Assembly (NCBI GenBank): GCA_023333565.1
Contig: JAJKFH010001182.1
Span: forward strand, 310,001-374,000
From: Puffinus mauretanicus
Taxonomy: Eukaryota; Chordata; Aves; Procellariiformes; Procellariidae
Direction: 5' to 3'
DNA: 64,000 nucleotides
Shown here: in pieces, positions 22,401 through 34,440 of the stretch
How the letters are laid out: every line of letters begins with the position of its first letter
Numbering within the stretch: position 1 is the first letter of the stretch
Notes under the pieces: generated by a model
The model's database searches: none
Seen by the model: the letters and a program-made list of their open reading frames with translations, nothing else
Told to the model about the DNA's origin: nothing
Position numbers and translations under genes: made by a program

Positions 22401-22818
22401 AGGGAGCAGAATTCCAGTTTCTGACATTTAAAAACTCCACAACCTTCTCTCTGCCAAAAGTGGGTTAAAATCAGGGTATGAATTATTTCCTTGCCGTGAA
22501 CATGGGGGTCTCTATGTTCAGCTATGGAAGTGCTGAGCACTGGCTGATTGGCAATGGTTGCTATCAGTAACTACTCTGGAGAGGGAAGTTAGAAAATTTC
22601 AGTATTGAAGAATATTACCCTGTAATTTGCAGGATGACATTAACAAGTTTTCTTGTACTAATTCCCTGTGCTGATTTGGACTATAAATTCATAGAAGTGG
22701 CATAAAATCAAAATGTGGCAAAAATAGTAATTGAATGCAAGATTTCAGAAAAATAGTGATTAAAATCTTGATGTTTAATTGTTTAAGTACCATTTATGTA
22801 AATTCATACATGGGTTTA
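19419..22818. other. Intronic or intergenic sequence, nothing recognised
   Basis: Mostly AT-rich single-copy-looking DNA. A moderately GC-rich patch at about 22190-22400 holds a 120-codon minus-strand frame of low-complexity Ser/Pro/Thr composition, which I do not regard as a gene. No NEK5 exon is found. Confidence 0.5.
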
Positions 22819-23549
22819 TGACGTGCGGAAAACAAACTCCACAACTTAAAAGGTTATAAAGTAGGTATGTTTATTCAGCGCTGGGCAGCACGGGGGGTAG
22901 TCCCACCAAAGTCGTGCACGCCAGGGTACTTAACTTACAGGGGTTATATGCAATCAATATATACATATTCATTACATTCCTTAGAAAAGGTGGTCTTATG
23001 GTAATGAGTTCCTGGAAGTCATTTACATAGTCCAAGCATGCACAGTAAAATTAGGGTTAGGGTCTTTTCTTTCTCCGGTGGTCGTCCATAGTCTTCTTTA
23101 CTGTGTCCGTTAGTTGAACTCTGGGCTTCCTTTGTCTATATATGGTCACTTAATTAACTCATCAGTTCCTCGACTCTTGGAATGTAAGGAGGCATCAGGT
23201 TATCTTGTCCTTTAACACTTATCCCTTCACAGTTGTTCATTGTTGGTGATTTACATAGGACACTTATCACAGGTGTTACATAGGAGGCCTAAGGAGCCAG
23301 CTCAAGGTCTATCCTCTCTTATCAAGTGGGAGGATGCACTACAGTAAGGTCTCAGTCAGGAATTGTTAGTTAGTTAGTTTAGTAATTCAAGGATCCTGTT
23401 ATCTACATGGCCTTTGTAACTTCTGCTTACAATATTTATTATGCATGTAACAGCATCTTGTCTATCCGAGTTGCTAGCTGCAAAAGATTGCACTAACAAG
23501 CCAGACAATGGCTCTGCTATTAACCCTTAAGTGTTAGTTCCCTCCATCA
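22819..23549 (-). mobile_element. Solo LTR of an endogenous retrovirus (731 bp)
   Basis: The element starts TG and ends CA and is flanked by TTTA at 22815-22818 and 23550-23553, a 4-bp target duplication. The retroviral reading is on the minus strand: AATAAA lies at 22875-22870 upstream of a G/C-rich and then T-rich stretch (R/U5-like), and a TATATA box-like sequence lies near 23131-23136. No primer-binding site or internal coding sequence adjoins it, so it is a solo LTR left by recombination. The family name is not known to me. Confidence 0.82.
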
Positions 23550-25764
23550 TTTATATATAAACCCATATATACGGGAGAAACTTGGTATGTGGGATATATC
23601 ATGATGACAATGTACAAACTGAATTAGACTAAGTAAAGTAAGAACTACTGAGGCAGTTCAGACTGAAAATTCATCTAAATCAAATGGAAGAATATTGTAA
23701 AATCTTGAATTGAAACTTTGTTTGCTAGCAAGGATTTTGATTCTGTTAAAATGCATGAAACATTTGGCTTTTGAAATGCAAAGGCAAGATGAGTTTTAGT
23801 GACTCAGAATCTGGTGAATATAAGATACTGTTATATAGATAATTTGACATAAAGAGATTTTTTTATAATTAGGGTAATAAATCCTAGGATGTGTTGATTT
23901 AGCAGGATTAGAATGTGTCAAGTAAAAGGAAAAAATGTTTGGCATTTATAATCAAATTTTAGGATAATTATTTTGATACAATGTTTGGCATGTATGTTCA
24001 AGTTAAGTAAAGATAATACTGGAACTCAGTTTTCATGCAAGCATTAGATTAAACCAATAGAATACTGTATTCTAAATTTACTGTGTGTCATATATACCAT
24101 ATATGACCAACCAATGTGAATAGGTGAATATGCTAGCCGTGGGGAGAGAGATGCTGGAGTGGTTCTTGGAAGCTGTTCTTACAGGTGATGTCTTGGTACC
24201 TGCTTCTGACCTTAATTTAGGCAATGAATTTGGGTAACTCTTTTGGTTTTTATGGTACCAACTCAACTCCCTATAATATGGTCATGTGATCATTGAGCAA
24301 GACAAAGCCAAAAATAAAGAACTTCGATCTTTAATAAATAGTTATAATTTATTCCCGTAAATCCTACCAGTCTGCAGTAATTTTGGACTCAAATTTCTGA
24401 ACTATGGAGGGGTTGTATTCAAATCAAGCCACTTCTTTTTGATGTGCTGATGCAACGCTATGGGTTCTTTTTGTCTTTGAAAGTTTTAAGTAGACAAGAT
24501 TTAGTAAGCAACAGCAATAAACTACAGAGGAAATCCTGGCAATGAGCGAGGCTCAGATTTCTGAAAATAGGAAGTGCAAAGAAAGGGGAGCAGGGAAGGC
24601 AGAAGTGGTATTGATATAAGCTTTGGTAATGTGGAGGCAGACTGATGTATGCAGCTTTAGGAGAGCTCCTGCTGGTTCTCCTGAAGGACTTGAAGGAGAT
24701 ACCTAAAAAAGAAGAAAAATTCCAACTAAAAGCAAAAAGAACTGAAATGAGTTTATAGCTTCACTTTCACCTGCACCGTGCTTGAGCAAGAAGCAGAAAT
24801 CCACAGGACAATAAATGAGAGAGCTAATCTGGCACTGCAGGGGGTTTTGCGGTGTAGGATACCCATGTAAAGACAGGAGATTAACTTCCCATGTTACCAC
24901 AGTCTGTTCAAAATCTAGGTGCAAGAAATAAATTAAGGAATTTATAGAAAAGTGAAAGAATGGTTGCTTTTTATTGGAGGGACAACAGGGAGAGTCTCTC
25001 TTTTAATAGCAAATAGTGTCCTTTAGTTCTGGAAGATTGATAAAATTGAAGATCAGAAAATTCTGTCGTACCTTCCAGTACTACGTATTATTAAGTTTCT
25101 GGAAGAAATAAAAAAAAGGAGAACTCATGGACAAGAAGATAAATGTGGAAAAATAAGTATGTGGTGTGCTAATCTCTTGTGAGCCCAAGAAGAAAAATTA
25201 TTTTTAAAAGCATAGAGAGTGTTTTTTTTTATTTTTCTTCAAGTGTTTTCTTACATGTTAGGAAGCAAAGTTTTTTATCATTTCATCTTCCTGAATTATT
25301 TAGATTTGAAAACACCACGAAACACATTTATTCTTAGAACGTAAGTTGTGTGGATATTACGAAATACAAAATAAGAACGCCAATTAAAAAAAAAAAAGGT
25401 TGGAACACATTAAAATGAAGAAGCCAGATATGGTAGATGCAGGGAAAAAAAGCGTGCCCTAAACTTCAGTGAGCTGTCTTAAGAAAGTAACATTTCTGAA
25501 CGTGCCCCCTGCCGACTTTGGTTCATAAAACATAAAACATGCTAGAAGAGAGGAGAGATATTTTGCACATTTTTGTACAGACACATGCATGCAAAAGATT
25601 CCAAACATGACTATGCTTTTGTTGTTTTTAAAAAAAAAAAAAGTTTTTAAGTAAAATCTAAAATCTTTTAGAATTCTGATATGCAAAATAATGTTTTCAT
25701 ACTACTAACTAATTTAGTACTTAATTCATTGGAAGGGTGAACTCAAACACCTTTCATGTTTTTT

Positions 25765-25945
25765 GCTTTTTGTTTGTTTGGTTTGGTTCGGTTTTTAAGG
25801 TCAACATGTAGCAAAACAACAAAGGAAAATAACCAAGCATTAAAACAAATGGAAGGGGATTTTCTCTGAATTCTTCCAATAATGCTTAAAAAAAAAAACA
25901 ACCAACAACAACCAAAAAACCCCCACAAAACAAAACAAACAACAA
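25765..25945. repeat. Inverted pair of GTTT-rich / AAAC-rich low-complexity tracts
   Basis: A GTTTGTTTGGTTTGG tract around 25770-25788 faces a CAACCAACAACAACC / ACAAAACAAAACAAAC tract at 25897-25941. They are roughly complementary, so the transcript could pair imperfectly. This is simple sequence. Confidence 0.6.
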
Positions 25946-26697
25946 ATGCAGGGATTCACATGATCCCCTGGTACTTAGACTTTTATAAGGCATTTGGGAC
26001 CCTGAAGACTGGGACATGATTAATATAAACCTGATTAATATAAACAGACATTCTTCAAATTGGGAGTGCTTGATAAATTTCCAGTACTGCTTTTATCTGC
26101 CTGAATTCCTGTTTGTATCAGCTCAGATCTGTGTGAGTTGAGTTCCTATTTGTGAGCGTTTTTCACATATCAGTCTCAGTTAAGTGTTGAAAAATGTCTA
26201 TGATTCCTGTTTCTGAAGCCACAATATATATTACTTTTACAATTGCCCCCGAAGAGCTCATTCAGAAGCGGTGGCAGTAGATCCCAGTTCAGCAAACTAT
26301 TTGGCGTCAAAGCATACCTGAAAGTGCTTTACTGATGCATTGTGTAGATCTCGGTGTCGTCTCTTTGTGGAAGGTGTGACGGTCTGTAACTCTTCACCTG
26401 CTAGTGGCCATGTATGCACATTTGCTGATGGACCACCTGGCCCAAGGTGGAATACTGTATCAGAAAACCAGAATTATATTTGGCAGAGTTTATTATTGTC
26501 TGCACTTTTGCATTTGAGTGAACTGTTCTAGAAATAAAAAAAATTGCATCAGCCGAGCACTGCAGTTACATTTTTGCTTTTTTGCCAGCTGGAAGAATAG
26601 CTGGGGAAATACAGCCTGATGACCATGTGTCTGCTTGTTTATGAAGAACTTTTTCAGGGATATAATTTCTGTGTTAGTGTTTTTTTTAATGCTTTTT

Positions 26698-26728
26698 TAA
26701 TAAAGTATTTTTCGGGGAAAAAAAAAAA
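26698..26728 (+). other. AATAAA plus genomic poly(A), possible retrocopy tail
   Basis: AATAAA at 26698-26703 is followed 14 bases later by a run of 11 A (26718-26728). This spacing is what a reverse-transcribed polyadenylated RNA leaves. The sequence upstream shows no recognisable protein, so the source is unknown and chance is possible. Confidence 0.3.
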
Positions 26729-29700
26729 TTGCAGGACAGAAGTTGTGTAGGGAGTTTTTCACTGATTGTGTGACTGGACTGCACTATGTCCAGACTCCAT
26801 CTCCTAGGTGGGCTCTTTTGCTCGCTTGCCAAGTTTAGTTTATTTCAAGGTCACAGCTGCTGCTCAGCAGCCAGAACTTAACAAGAAGTCAGATTGCTGC
26901 ACGCAGCGTGACTGGCAGAGCTTGTACCTGCTTTGCTCTCAAGACAAACTCGACTCAAACAGTGCCGGGAGTATACTTGTAAATTTTAATTCCACAGGCT
27001 CAAGCTAATCTTGTTTTTTTCTTGCCTACGAGATAAATGAAAGTATTTAGCCCAGCTACAGAGCTGAACGAGGAGAGAAGCAGTGTGTGAAAGAAGCATC
27101 TGTGTTATGAACGTATATGAATACAGGTGTGCTTCCAGAAGTGTTCTCGGGGCTTTACGGGCACGTATGAAGAAAAGAGTCTTGCTAAGAGGAGTAAGTG
27201 GTTTAAATAGGTAAACCCAAATAATTGCATGATCTGCTTCTGATGAGACACTGCGTGAACGTTTCTGTCAGAATATTCCTGTTCATATGAACTAACTTAA
27301 TAATTGCTTTTCTGTTTGGTGTTTAGGGCTTTTTTTTGGTTTGTCTGTTGCTTTCTTTTACTCCTGCGCTTTTCCTGTGCTGTGATAAACCTGTTTTGTT
27401 TGTGTAGATTCCAGTAGTGTTAAGGCTCTCCTGCTAACAGGTAATGGGTTTCTGTGGGAAGGGTGCTAGTCCACGTGCTGGGAAAGCTGGACGCTGCCAG
27501 CCACTCACTGAAATCGTTTCACCAAGTCCTGTCTTTCTGCTTCTGTTTCTATGATAATAGTATGCCTTACTCATTAATGTCATAGTGGTAAACATGAGTT
27601 AATTATTAACCACCAATTTCTCTATCAAGTACTGTAGCTTGAACAGCAAGAATCTCGGCTTGGGTTGACCAGCAGGAGCATTGCTGCAGGTTCTCGTGGC
27701 AGTTCATTCAGCTGGGGCTAAATCTGGCTCCACCGTTGAGCTACCTAGCTAGCTTGAGTTAAATCTCAGCCAACTGCAGCCGCCGCAAGGTGCATCACAC
27801 CTAAAACTGACGTCATTTTGGCCAAGATCAGGAGACTTGATTCTGCTTTTGGAAAACCGTGTAGCTTACTCTTTAAATAATAACAAATGCTGAACTTTGC
27901 AACGTACCATCATCCAAAACAAAATGCAGTACAAATTTACTTCATTAGGTCTCTGGAGTGGAATAGAGTCTCAAAATAATCATCTTTATTTAAATGAGGC
28001 AAGTCTTCCACTGTGGAAGTTTAATTTATGACTTTGACCTCAGTCTAGTAAAATACTTTAACATGTATGTAATTTTAAGCATATAAGGGAAGAGTTGCAT
28101 GGATTTGTGTTCTGGTGCCAAACAACAGCAGGCCCTCATTGTTTCCTCACTCCCAGAAGTATTTTTGATCCTGCTGATTTTTTACTCAAACCCAGTAGGT
28201 GTATTCTGAATCTCTCTTGAATCATGAAAGTAGTGAATTTCACTGAACTACAGTGATTCTGTTGTGGTCATTCTCTGAAAGCAAACATTTTTCTGCATAT
28301 GCTGCTTCAGAGAAATTCTGGTTCAGTATTTTTAAAGTTTATGTAGAAGTAGTTTACATTAAACATAATGTCTAGTTAGTAACCTTCAACAAATGCACAT
28401 TGCTTTTCAAAAAGCGCATGTGTTCAAATGTGTAGCACGTATTTTCAGATTCATTTGTAACAACTGAGACATTTCCAGCTTTATGTGTAACAGCTAGGGC
28501 ATTTCTATTTTTTCTAAGAGTGATGCGGTGGGGGGATGAAAGCCTTTAAAATAGTTCTTCGGCAGAAGTTATCTATGAATGAAATTCCCCAAAAGGAACG
28601 CTAATGTTACGTTCCGGGAAGGAAGAGGTATATAATCTCTTACAATGCCAGAATATCACAAAAAATGTGTATATGCATGTTTGTGTTACTAATTTCTAAA
28701 TAATCTGACATATCACACAGTCAGTTTCTGAAAGCAGATCTATTCCAGATCCTGGTTGTTAATTTATGTTTATATTGTTGTTCTTGTAGTATGCAAAATG
28801 TATAGTCAAGATGTTATTTCACTTTTCAAGTATATTCTTTATCTGAGGTGACAAATTGAGTATATGCTATATTAGTTATTTCACCCGACCGTATTTACAC
28901 TATCTTAAAATTTTGAGAATTCTGTCAAATAGTTGGGAACAAGTAGAGCAAACATTTGTCCGACTTCTAAGAATAAGGCAAAAAAGTCTGTTTGTTAGAA
29001 AGGGAATGTTCTTCGCTAACAGTGATCCTACAGTTTCCGTATCTCTCATAGTTAAACGTTACAGAGTTTTTGCACAAGTTACAGGTTACCGATATCTTTA
29101 AATGAAGCACCTCTCTGTCCTCCATCCCCAATATTTTGGTGATCGGTGACAGTGGGTGATTGCAATACCCCATTGCTTGTAGGGAGGTGCTCCAGTTCCG
29201 TTACCTTTTGCTCCGGTTAGTTTATTAAGAAGTGTTCTTTAAGTCTTTGTTGCAATGAAGGAGGCTATAATGCATTTACCCATGGGTTTTTGTTGGGAGT
29301 GATTGTCTCCTGTGATACCACGCATTTGGAAAGATCAGTATGCAGAGGGAATGCAGGCTTTTTCTTTAACTATTGAGTTGTCAGAGGGCAACAGAAAGAA
29401 GTATCTGTGCGTGGAGCACTTCCTCAGGAAGTATGAGTACTTCTGTACCGTGTAAACTTGGCAGCTAGCTAATTTAATGTGCTTAAGTTCAGATTTATTG
29501 CATTGAGAGATTTCTGGCCCTTCCAGATGTGTTTTTTTGGAAATAATTAAACAGGTATGCATGTACATTCGTATGTTTACATGCAGGGGCATGCGTATGC
29601 ATGAAGTGTATCTTCATTTGTATACATCAGTGCTACAACAGAAGAAACTTAAGGTTTCGCTGCTCTCCAGTTATATGGCATTGGGAAGAGTCTACTCTAA

Positions 29701-32700
29701 ACCTTTGTCTCTTCTCAGTGGTGACTTCATATTTTTATTAGTGATTTTCTGTGCCACTGTCAAACTCTGAATCTGAATTTCTTTTGTGCAATCAGCAACA
29801 GAAACTGCTTTTCACAGAACTGAGGAGGAAGAGCGTGTGCCACGTATGACAGCAGGAGAGCACTGAGACATGCCACCATTCCTCTCTACCTTACGCAAAG
29901 GAGTTTGCTGATGATGGTGTATAATTTAGATGGCTGTGTTTCATGAGTGCGCTGTGTTTATTTAGTCCTCATCCTGAAAGGGGATTGCCTTAAGGAACCG
30001 TGAGACTTCTAGCAAAAACTTTTTCTGTTTGGGATGAAGTGCTCTTTTAATACTTTTTAATATATCTCAAGTGTAGTGGAGGAGATGTGAGTGGTCCATT
30101 GTCCTAAAATATAAATTAGTATGTTAAATATATACAGTTGGGTAGCATTTTAGTGGTAAAATAGTGCCTCATCAGGCAAATGGAGAAACTGATTCACTTG
30201 CTGCCTTTCCGAATGAGGGAGAAGTGACATGACTCAAAGATTGCCTAGATCCAGAGGGTCTGCGGACAACGATGCTCCTAACGCTGTGGATAACCGGGCA
30301 CGAAGGTAGAAGGATATTCCTTCTTCGTATCCCTGAGCAGCGGGTCCCGCACATGAAGGCAGAGGTCTCTCGCAGCAGCCTCCTTAAATTATACGAGGGA
30401 CAGGGAGAAGAGCTCAGCTTGCTGCCTCTCGGAAACTGGATCTGATGGGGAGAAGCTATGTTAAGTAGGCAGGTTATAGTCAAAAATCAAAACCCTTTCA
30501 GCATTTCTCATCTAGTAAGGAAATCTCTGAGACAGATGCCATGTATTTTCCCCAGTTAGCAAGTATCCCACTTCTGTGGGTAGGATGCAATAGTGGTAGT
30601 GATGGGGATTTTTTCAGCCACTGCTTTGCTACCCTCTCTTGTAGGGTATAAAGCATGTTCGAGGGAGATGGAGATCTGTTGGAGCAACGATACACATGAA
30701 TAAACTCTGCCATTGTTTCACCTGTATTTAAATGTATCATTATATAATTGTTCAGAAAGAAACTCTAATGTGTTATGTAAGTTATGCTTCTTCATCCTAA
30801 TTATCTGTTTAATTAAACTTACTGGAAGTCTTTGAGAGAAAATAGTTCTTTAAAAGTGATTACAAATAGCTCTTTTATATTGCCTGTCACTTGAAGATTA
30901 ACATCAGTAAAATGAAGTACTACTTACAATTTTTCTCCCTTGAAAAGTATTATATTCGGGTAACCATAGAGGCATAAGCCGGCAGACTATTCCTTGTGAC
31001 TGATGAGGAACACAATACTAATATTACTCACTAAATGACAGCTGTTAATTCTTCAGAAGAATACGCTGCTGACACTGGATTTTTAATCTGACCTCTCTTC
31101 TGATACTTCCATCCTCTGTTTCTAGCAAATGAACGGTTGGGATTTTTTTGTTGTTTTGTTGTGGGTTTTTTAATTATTTTTATGGTGGTTACAGTGGCAA
31201 TTTATAAGTGAATGACAGTGCTTTTACTAGTCATGTGTACGGTTTCAGCATTGTCGTACTGTGGCAGTACTTTAAGAAGCATCAGTAAGTAATTCTTACT
31301 GTTGTAAACATCTGTGTCTTTCAGTGCCAACAATGAGCAGATGACTGAAATTCTTCCCTAAGTGCCCACTGAAATCTTAAGTGACTGCAAGGCTGTGTGT
31401 GCCTTAGTCAGTGCTAGCTAGCCGGCTGTGATACCCTGTTCCTTCCATGAAAATAAGTTGTTTGATGCCCTTTGAAGTTAAAAGCAGAACTATAGTCATG
31501 GGATTTCAAGTTCCGCTGCTATAATTGCTGACTTTTTCTTCTTTGTTCTTTATTTCTTTTTAAAAATGGATATGGTTATAAGAATATCTGAAATAAGATA
31601 GAAACCTATCTGCAAAGTGATTCTCGAAGTATTAAGTCTGATAAATTCATACTGTTCGCAAAAATGTAGAAAAAGATCTCGTGAGCCTTTTAAAAGGACC
31701 TGAGGGGTGAATATATGAAAATAACTTCATCTTTAAAATTTGCTTGCAAATATTCTGTTTCTTCTATGCTTATTCATCTTCCATTTGCATGGATTCTAAG
31801 AGAACAAGCAGATTGCTTTCTTTCGTTGTATATTTTGCTGGCAATCAGAATTAAGCAACTATTTGAAGCACTAGCTGACATTTTCGATTCTTATAGATGC
31901 TGTGCTTCACCTCACGTTTGTATAGGAAACTCATCATAATCAGAATTACTAGGTAGTGAATGGGAACAAGTCTAAACACGTACTTTGTGTTTCATTACTG
32001 CAGACTCTGATGGTTTTGGTCAAAGACTCTTTTAGTCTTTGAGTTCCTTTTCTGGTTGGATTATGTTCAGTGTTTTACTGCAATGTCAGTGGTCTCATGT
32101 GGATGGCTCTGTGGTGGGATACCGTATTTTCTGAGCAAGATTTGTATCAGTAGCATCCAGTTGCAGCTTCTTGTTAGATGAAAGGACTTTCAATCTCACA
32201 TTCTCTCTCGTTTTCATTCATGACTGGTTATTTTCTTTGGGCCATGGAGTTTTGCCATGCTGTCCTATACCTGATACCAGTTTTCTAACATGTGGTCTTC
32301 CATTTACACTGCAATTATCAGGGCTTATTGAATGTCTTTGAAGATGGTGTGGCTGGAGCCAAGGTGAAATGTGGTTAATCCCAGAAACTTTCAGGTTTTG
32401 ACAACTGCAGATTTTTATAAGATGTTCTGGAGGTGCATGTTTGTTTAGGTTTGACCTCATCTTTTCTTGTGGGAGACTGAGATTTGTCAGTATTTCAATC
32501 TTAATATAGTGTTTCTAGCTTCTTTTTTTTCTTCTTCAGGTTATCTGTAGGGGAGGGGGCATTTTATTAGTATTACTACTTTAAAAATATTTTTATTATG
32601 CATGTATAGGAAATCCAAATCTGTGCATGTGATACCCATTCACATTTCACGCAGAGCAGATGCTACCCCTTTGTGTAGTTGTAGGCTACTGCCTACAAAG

Positions 32701-33804
32701 GTCTTGCTCACCTTTGCTTCTGAGGAGGGAGCTATAAACTGAATCATTCACAGTCAGCGGCTTTATTGTGAGGTCTTGATAAGTCTTTGTTCTAGTCATG
32801 ATGAATTATGAAAAAAAATCCTTTGACAAGGCAACTGTCTGTAAAGAATTGCAATAGATTTGTCTTTGAATGTGCCAAAATGTGCTCAACATGTAATGTT
32901 TGAGTTCATAATTTGATATTGATGGTCTGTAACATTTTCTGCTGTGACTATAAGAATATTTTCTCATTAGAGAACACAACCAATATAAGATTTGTAAGGT
33001 AATGTAGCTTACTACAATTTTATTTTTGTCCAGGAGCAGAAACTGGTCTTAATTACGTATGTTCAAGTGACTGCTGAAACACTTACAAGTATCAAATGTT
33101 AAAGAATAATCTAGATGAGAAATAATGTTGACAAAGGCAAAATATTGACTCGCAGTTCTCTTGGCGTGTATGATTCAAATAACAGTGAAGGAAACTTAGT
33201 GGCTTCGTGTTATAAATCTAGTGTGTTTAAGTATGGTATATGACCGCAGACTGAACAAAAGTCGGTAACTGATGCTCCTGTTGGTGTATATCTAGTGGTA
33301 TTGCTGAAGCATACCGGGAAAGGGATGACTAATGCTTATGCCAGGGACATCTATTGAAAATGCCTTTGAAACGCGTAATTTTAAAGTGCAGGACACAGTC
33401 CTCTCCTTGTACATCTGAGGATGCACGGGATCTGTCTTGCAATGCCACCTGCTGCACTTGAGCGTGCACGTGCAAATCGCACGCCGCAGCTGCTCTGAAG
33501 CAGCTCGGAGAAATGCTGTGAGCAGGAGGCCCACAGGGGTCAGGCAGGGGAGAGGAGGTGCACGGACAGCTCTTTACCTTGCTTTGGATGTTAGTGAGCT
33601 TGTGCTGAGGGCAGGAGTGGGAGACTTGCGGCATAAACAGCCTTCTCCTTTCGTGCCAGTGACAGCATTACAGGGAGCTGATCTAATACTGCACAACTGT
33701 ATCTAAAAATTTTTGCTGCATGGTATCATTAAAACTCATGTTAAAAATAGTCACGCACAAAACCCAGTCATTTTCTAGCATCACTGAACAGAAATATTTC
33801 TACT

Positions 33805-34440
33805 GAGGTTTTTCAGGGCATTCCATCCAATGCTTTCCAACACTTTATTTAATGATCTGGAAGTAAATACATTTGCTGTTAATAAAATTGGCAGGCGACA
33901 CATTGCAAAAAGGCATAGATGACAGCTTGAGTGACTTTATAAAGTAGCCTCATTTAAACAAAGAGCAGCTTTTAAATACAGTCAAAATTGGTATTTGCCT
34001 ATACACTGAGGGATGAGAAATGCAGATCTCACCTCTGTAAAAGGGGAATAATGTCCTGGCAAGGAGAAGTGACAAAAGGGATGTAGGAGTCATAGTTAGC
34101 AAGCAATTCAGCAAGAGAACAGTGTAACATTGCAGCAAAATAATCTATAGTGACCCTGAGATCTATAAACTGAAAATCCTGACTGCGAGGAGAGTTGATT
34201 TCACCTGTGAGTGAGGAGTGGCTGAGAAGGGCATTAGAATATTGCACGTGGTGTCTGCATTTTTAGGAAGATGTTTTAAAATAGATTCTTGGGTTGTCAT
34301 AAATACAATTTGCAGGCTGAAGAAAATGCTGAACAGAGAAAACCCTAAAGGTCAATATGCTCAGCTTGCCTAAAAGAAGGTGGAGAATGGTTATAATCCA
34401 GGAGTACCTCAGCAGAGCAAAAAGAGTCTCTTCAGTCTCT
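33805..34440 (+). mobile_element. Ancient CR1/L3-like LINE relic
   Basis: This is a highly decayed match, by eye, to the CR1/L3 reverse transcriptase to 3' region. Landmarks in order are ttcagggc..caatgctttccaacac, tttaatgatctgga, ggcaggcgacac (the FADDT region), gggatgtaggagtcatagtt (DLGVIV), cagtgtaacattgcagcaaa, and cctaaaagaaggtgga (the KRRL region). The order matches the two young CR1 copies upstream, but identity is far lower and the frame is destroyed. It probably predates bird radiation. Confidence 0.6.

Larger units (their letters stand above)
23550..33804. other. Long AT-rich stretch with low-complexity tracts, no gene recognised
   Basis: About 10 kb without a supportable exon on either strand. 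It contains A-rich tracts at about 25388-25400 and 25627-25643, a GTTT-rich tract at 25765-25795, a complementary AAAC-rich tract at 25887-25945, and an AATAAA followed by an 11-A run at 26698-26728 that could be the tail of an old retrocopy. CpG content rises slightly at 30240-30420 and 33420-33640. Confidence 0.5.

Noticed and set aside
23045..23065. ttagggttaggg, a telomere-like repeat
   Set aside because: Only two units, and it lies inside the LTR at 22819-23549, so it is part of that element.
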